Virus record (IMG/VR): IMGVR_UViG_3300028569_002586
Location: 1 to 64,000 of that record
Length of the DNA: 64,000 bases
Reading direction: 5' to 3' (one strand)
Origin: a virus
Shown here: positions 61,549 to 64,000 of the stretch, piece by piece
How the letters are laid out: each line of letters opens with the position of its first letter
Position numbering within the stretch: position 1 is the stretch's first letter
Notes under the pieces: model-generated
Seen by the model: the letters and a program-made list of their open reading frames with translations, nothing else
Told to the model about the DNA's origin: nothing
Databases searched by the model: none
Translations under genes and position numbers: made by a program

Positions 61549-61553
61549 CTAAT

Positions 61554-61561
61554 TATTTAAG
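61554..61561 (-). promoter_or_regulatory. Late-type promoter CTTAAATA
   Basis: Octamer 5 bases before the GTG at 61548; flanking AT-rich sequence resembles the 30-bp repeat at 29760 and 30828. Confidence 0.5.
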
Positions 61562-61574
61562 AAAAAATAATATT

Positions 61575-62123
61575 TTAGGTAACATTTCTCCAATAGTGAT
61601 AGGAGAGTGTAGCAGCAAATTCAATAGTGTTACCAGTTCCATCAGAGATGTTGTATGTCAGAGCACCAACGCTTCTTACTGATACACCCACTAGCTGATA
61701 CTGTGCAACCTTATTCATTTGATTGTCCAGCTGAACAAGATCAATGACTGCAGTCTGATTGGGTGAAAAGTAATTACCTGTGCTGGTGGCGTCATTGAAA
61801 ATATCTTGTGACCAGGTTTCAAATTTCTGACGGATCTTGGACTGTGCATCAGCGTAGAATGTCAATGTGTAAGCATCAGAGCCAGGATATGTTGCATTGC
61901 CAGGGAGATTGAAGTTTAATCCCATGTATGGCACAGAAACATTGGTAATGCTTCTTTCTGGTAATGAAGCTGTCTTCACATAAACGAGATCATTATCATC
62001 AAATGTGACAGTACTTGCACCACCAGTGCTGATGGAAAGTACTCTGAAGTTATAATCACGAGTAAACTCGCGATTTTGTGCTACTCTGTAGAAGTCCTGA
62101 ATGAGTTGATTTACGTCTGCCAT
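61575..62123 (-). CDS. 19: Tail tube protein, gp19-like
   Basis: The 182-residue protein (MADVNQLIQDFYRVAQNREF...) has the contractile-phage tube pattern: YNFRVLSISTGG, VKTASLPERSITNVSVPYMG, FNLPGNATYPGSDAYTLTFY and a late VGALTYNISDGTGNTIEFAA. T4 gp19 is 163 aa. Hexameric rings of this protein form the inner tube through which DNA passes. It is directly behind the sheath gene as in T4. Confidence 0.9.
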   Translation of the reverse strand: MADVNQLIQDFYRVAQNREFTRDYNFRVLSISTGGASTVTFDDNDLVYVKTASLPERSITNVSVPYMGLNFNLPGNATYPGSDAYTLTFYADAQSKIRQKFETWSQDIFNDATSTGNYFSPNQTAVIDLVQLDNQMNKVAQYQLVGVSVRSVGALTYNISDGTGNTIEFAATLSYHYWRNVT

Positions 62124-62128
62124 ATAAT

Positions 62129-62136
62129 TATTTATC
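62129..62136 (-). promoter_or_regulatory. Late-type promoter GATAAATA
   Basis: Octamer 5 bases before the ATG at 62123 on the minus strand, just past the end of the sheath gene; gives the abundant tube protein its own promoter. Confidence 0.65.
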
Positions 62137-62137
62137 C

Positions 62138-64000
62138 TTAAGCAACAATCTCCTGGAAATTAACACCGGTTCTTGTTGCATAGAAGTTAGCAAGAATATA
62201 TTCAGCTGTTCTCACAGGCTTGATGTAGATATCTATCACCAAGGTATTATCATCCACAACAGATGGTGGGTTGTTTCTTTCGTCACAAATTAACAAGTAG
62301 TCATATATGCCTTGTGTATTCTTTGCATTTTCAAAGATGGGTGTCAAGGTGTTAACAACTTGTGTTCTTGTGAAGAGTGTGTTGGGTTCAAACACAAAGT
62401 ACTTGATGGTATTCTTTGTGGCTGTCTCAAGATTCAAGAACAATCTGCGTACATTAATTCTATCAAATGCACTGGGTCTCTGTTGTAGTGTCTTTTGACC
62501 GAAGATTACAAATCCTTCTGCAGGGAAGAAAGCCACAGGGTTGAGACCCTGTTTGTAAAGATCATCTCTTTGTTTCTGCTTAGGATATATGGCGAGATCA
62601 GTTATTCCTGTTACAACACCGCGGGTAAACCCAGCAGGTGCATACCAAGGTTGATAATTTGTGTCAGTGTTTGCAAAGCTAGCTGCAGCAAACCCAGAGA
62701 ATGGTACCCACACATCTAGATTTGCGGCAATATCGGATACTCTCACACATGTTGCAAATGTACAAGTGTAATTTGAATCAATTCCAGAAAATTGATTCTT
62801 TAGCGGCCAATATATGTCTGTTGAGAATGCTTTGGCAGGGTTATCAATTGTCTTGAGCCCACCAGAAACAAGAATGTTTGTCAAAGGATCAAGTATCGCC
62901 ATGTTGTCTTTGCGTGCATTCTGTGCAAAACTAACTAGCTCTGTGGCTACTTCAAGATATTTTGAAGCAGCATTAGGCAATGTAGTTGATCTCTGAGCAG
63001 TTAATGCATTAAATGCTGAATCATATGGCACAGAATCATCAAAGTAACCTGATGTTGCAGGGTTAAATGAGTTGACATACACTGTTCCCAGGCCTGCCTC
63101 AACAACAATATTGAGAGGATACAGATCAGAGTTATCAACCTTACCAAACAATTTCTGTAGCTTGGTTGGTACACTGCCAATCTTCTTTGTGTTAAGGTCT
63201 TGACTTGTATAGTCCCCAATTGGGAACAATGCATCAGTATCACCAATAAGATTTCTAAAGGCATTTACTGTTGCTTCTGGTGCACCAACACGTGTTGTGT
63301 AATCACCAGCGCTCTCACCATCCAATGGCTGTGCTAGACGTGTGCTTAGGAAACGGGTCTTCTTGGTAGGAACACCATTGACATTAAGCCATGTTGGTCC
63401 ATTCTTATTGGAAATGTATGGATTAATAAGAGTTATGATCTGTAAAGACTGGTCATCTTTATTCTCCATGAAAAAGCTAATGGCAGGGCCACCATTTTGA
63501 CTGTTAATCTGTCTGTTAGCATCAAATGATGCAACATAACTCTCTTCTAGAACAAATCCTAATGCAATTGTATCAGGAGAGAACACAGTTTGACGGAGTT
63601 TGAATACACCGAACACTGCTGTATCATCATACAGATCATTGCTAATTGGAAAGGTGGGGATATCTTCTAGAACTTGTGAAATGCTTCCAGCAGGGCTAGA
63701 TTTTGTAGCAGAAAGAACAAAGTCTAATCTTGCTTGTGGTAGCTCCACATAATTGGTTGTAAAGAGATTTGAGTTATTGATAGAGTAAACTTGCTGAACA
63801 GTATCATATTCTGTTGCAGGGTTGAGATTAGTATTATCTATTGCACCAAGATAATACCCTTCAAATCTGCTATTGATTGTGGATTGTGATTTATTCAGTA
63901 CAACCATTCCAGCGTATTGGAAAGAATCAATAGTACTAAATGCTGTGGCACCACCGTAGCCAGATGTATTAGCAGACCATGTAAAGGCATCGCCTCTTAG
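62138..64000 (-). CDS. 18: Tail sheath protein, gp18-like (5' end outside window)
   Basis: The reading frame stays open to the right edge (it continues upstream of the ATG at 63907 as ...STIDSFQYAGMVV), so the true start is outside. At least 620 residues are present. The C-terminal domain has GFVIFGQKTLQQRPSAFDRI and NVRRLFLNLETATKNTIKYF, FVFEPNTLFTRTQVVNTLTP and the IDIYIKPVRTAEYILANFYA ending, all typical of the contractile sheath protein gp18 (659 aa in T4). It polymerises around the tube and contracts on infection. Confidence 0.94.
   Translation of the reverse strand, partial: LRGDAFTWSANTSGYGGATAFSTIDSFQYAGMVVLNKSQSTINSRFEGYYLGAIDNTNLNPATEYDTVQQVYSINNSNLFTTNYVELPQARLDFVLSATKSSPAGSISQVLEDIPTFPISNDLYDDTAVFGVFKLRQTVFSPDTIALGFVLEESYVASFDANRQINSQNGGPAISFFMENKDDQSLQIITLINPYISNKNGPTWLNVNGVPTKKTRFLSTRLAQPLDGESAGDYTTRVGAPEATVNAFRNLIGDTDALFPIGDYTSQDLNTKKIGSVPTKLQKLFGKVDNSDLYPLNIVVEAGLGTVYVNSFNPATSGYFDDSVPYDSAFNALTAQRSTTLPNAASKYLEVATELVSFAQNARKDNMAILDPLTNILVSGGLKTIDNPAKAFSTDIYWPLKNQFSGIDSNYTCTFATCVRVSDIAANLDVWVPFSGFAAASFANTDTNYQPWYAPAGFTRGVVTGITDLAIYPKQKQRDDLYKQGLNPVAFFPAEGFVIFGQKTLQQRPSAFDRINVRRLFLNLETATKNTIKYFVFEPNTLFTRTQVVNTLTPIFENAKNTQGIYDYLLICDERNNPPSVVDDNTLVIDIYIKPVRTAEYILANFYATRTGVNFQEIVA

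Overview
The window looks like the inside of a large, AT-rich, T4-type contractile-tailed phage genome (myovirus), probably environmental. The evidence is a recognisable tail sheath, tail tube, tape measure, baseplate hub and baseplate wedge set (gp18, gp19, gp27, gp48, gp26, gp53, gp25 and gp6 relatives), a T4-type clamp loader ATPase, dUTPase and dCMP deaminase, and many copies of the T4/cyanophage late-promoter octamer (NATAAATA-like). No host genes, integrase or repressor are visible. The host cannot be named from the sequence.

Layout. (1) 1-974: end of a plant-type leucine-rich-repeat tail or adhesin protein and a small protein. (2) 984-2063: a minus-strand tmRNA gene with a plus-strand zinc-finger homing endonuclease at its 3' end; an exact 18-bp repeat of the tmRNA 3' end flanks the endonuclease. 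(3) 2153-7652: a tight plus-strand run of glycan genes (GlcNAc transferase, two methyltransferases, a DUF6165-glycosyltransferase fusion and an HtrL/YibB-glycosyltransferase fusion). (4) 7649-10937: small minus-strand metabolic and hypothetical genes, including dCMP deaminase and a RecB/Cas4-like nuclease. (5) 11006-20156: a very AT-rich, strand-switching surface-chemistry island with two PhyH-type dioxygenases, a ParB-like protein, sulfotransferase, GT8 transferase, asparagine-synthetase-like amidotransferase, methyltransferase, radical SAM enzyme and possible glycosyltransferases. (6) 20153-48651: about 28 kb of minus-strand fibre and baseplate-periphery genes, many carrying eukaryote-like binding modules (FG-GAP, Ig, S74 chaperone, LamG, RCC1 propeller, BspA-type and classical LRR, L-type-lectin-like, PKD, NHL), several joined by Pro-Thr linkers; a tRNA-Gln(CUG) lies inside this block on the other strand. 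(7) 48653-64000: baseplate, hub, tube and sheath genes, interrupted by the clamp loader, dut and two plus-strand genes. The sheath gene runs off the right edge.

How it works together: the right half builds the contractile tail, the middle builds the host-recognition apparatus, and the left third probably decorates a surface (virion or host envelope) with modified sugars. Transcription appears to rely on octamers placed so close to start codons (usually 5-6 nt) that many late mRNAs should be leaderless or nearly so. The most unusual points are the tmRNA/endonuclease arrangement and atypical tag, a single in-frame TAA splitting a Pro-Thr linker between two adhesin halves, a tRNA-plus-gene segment bounded by a 30-bp promoter repeat, and the composite surface-chemistry island.
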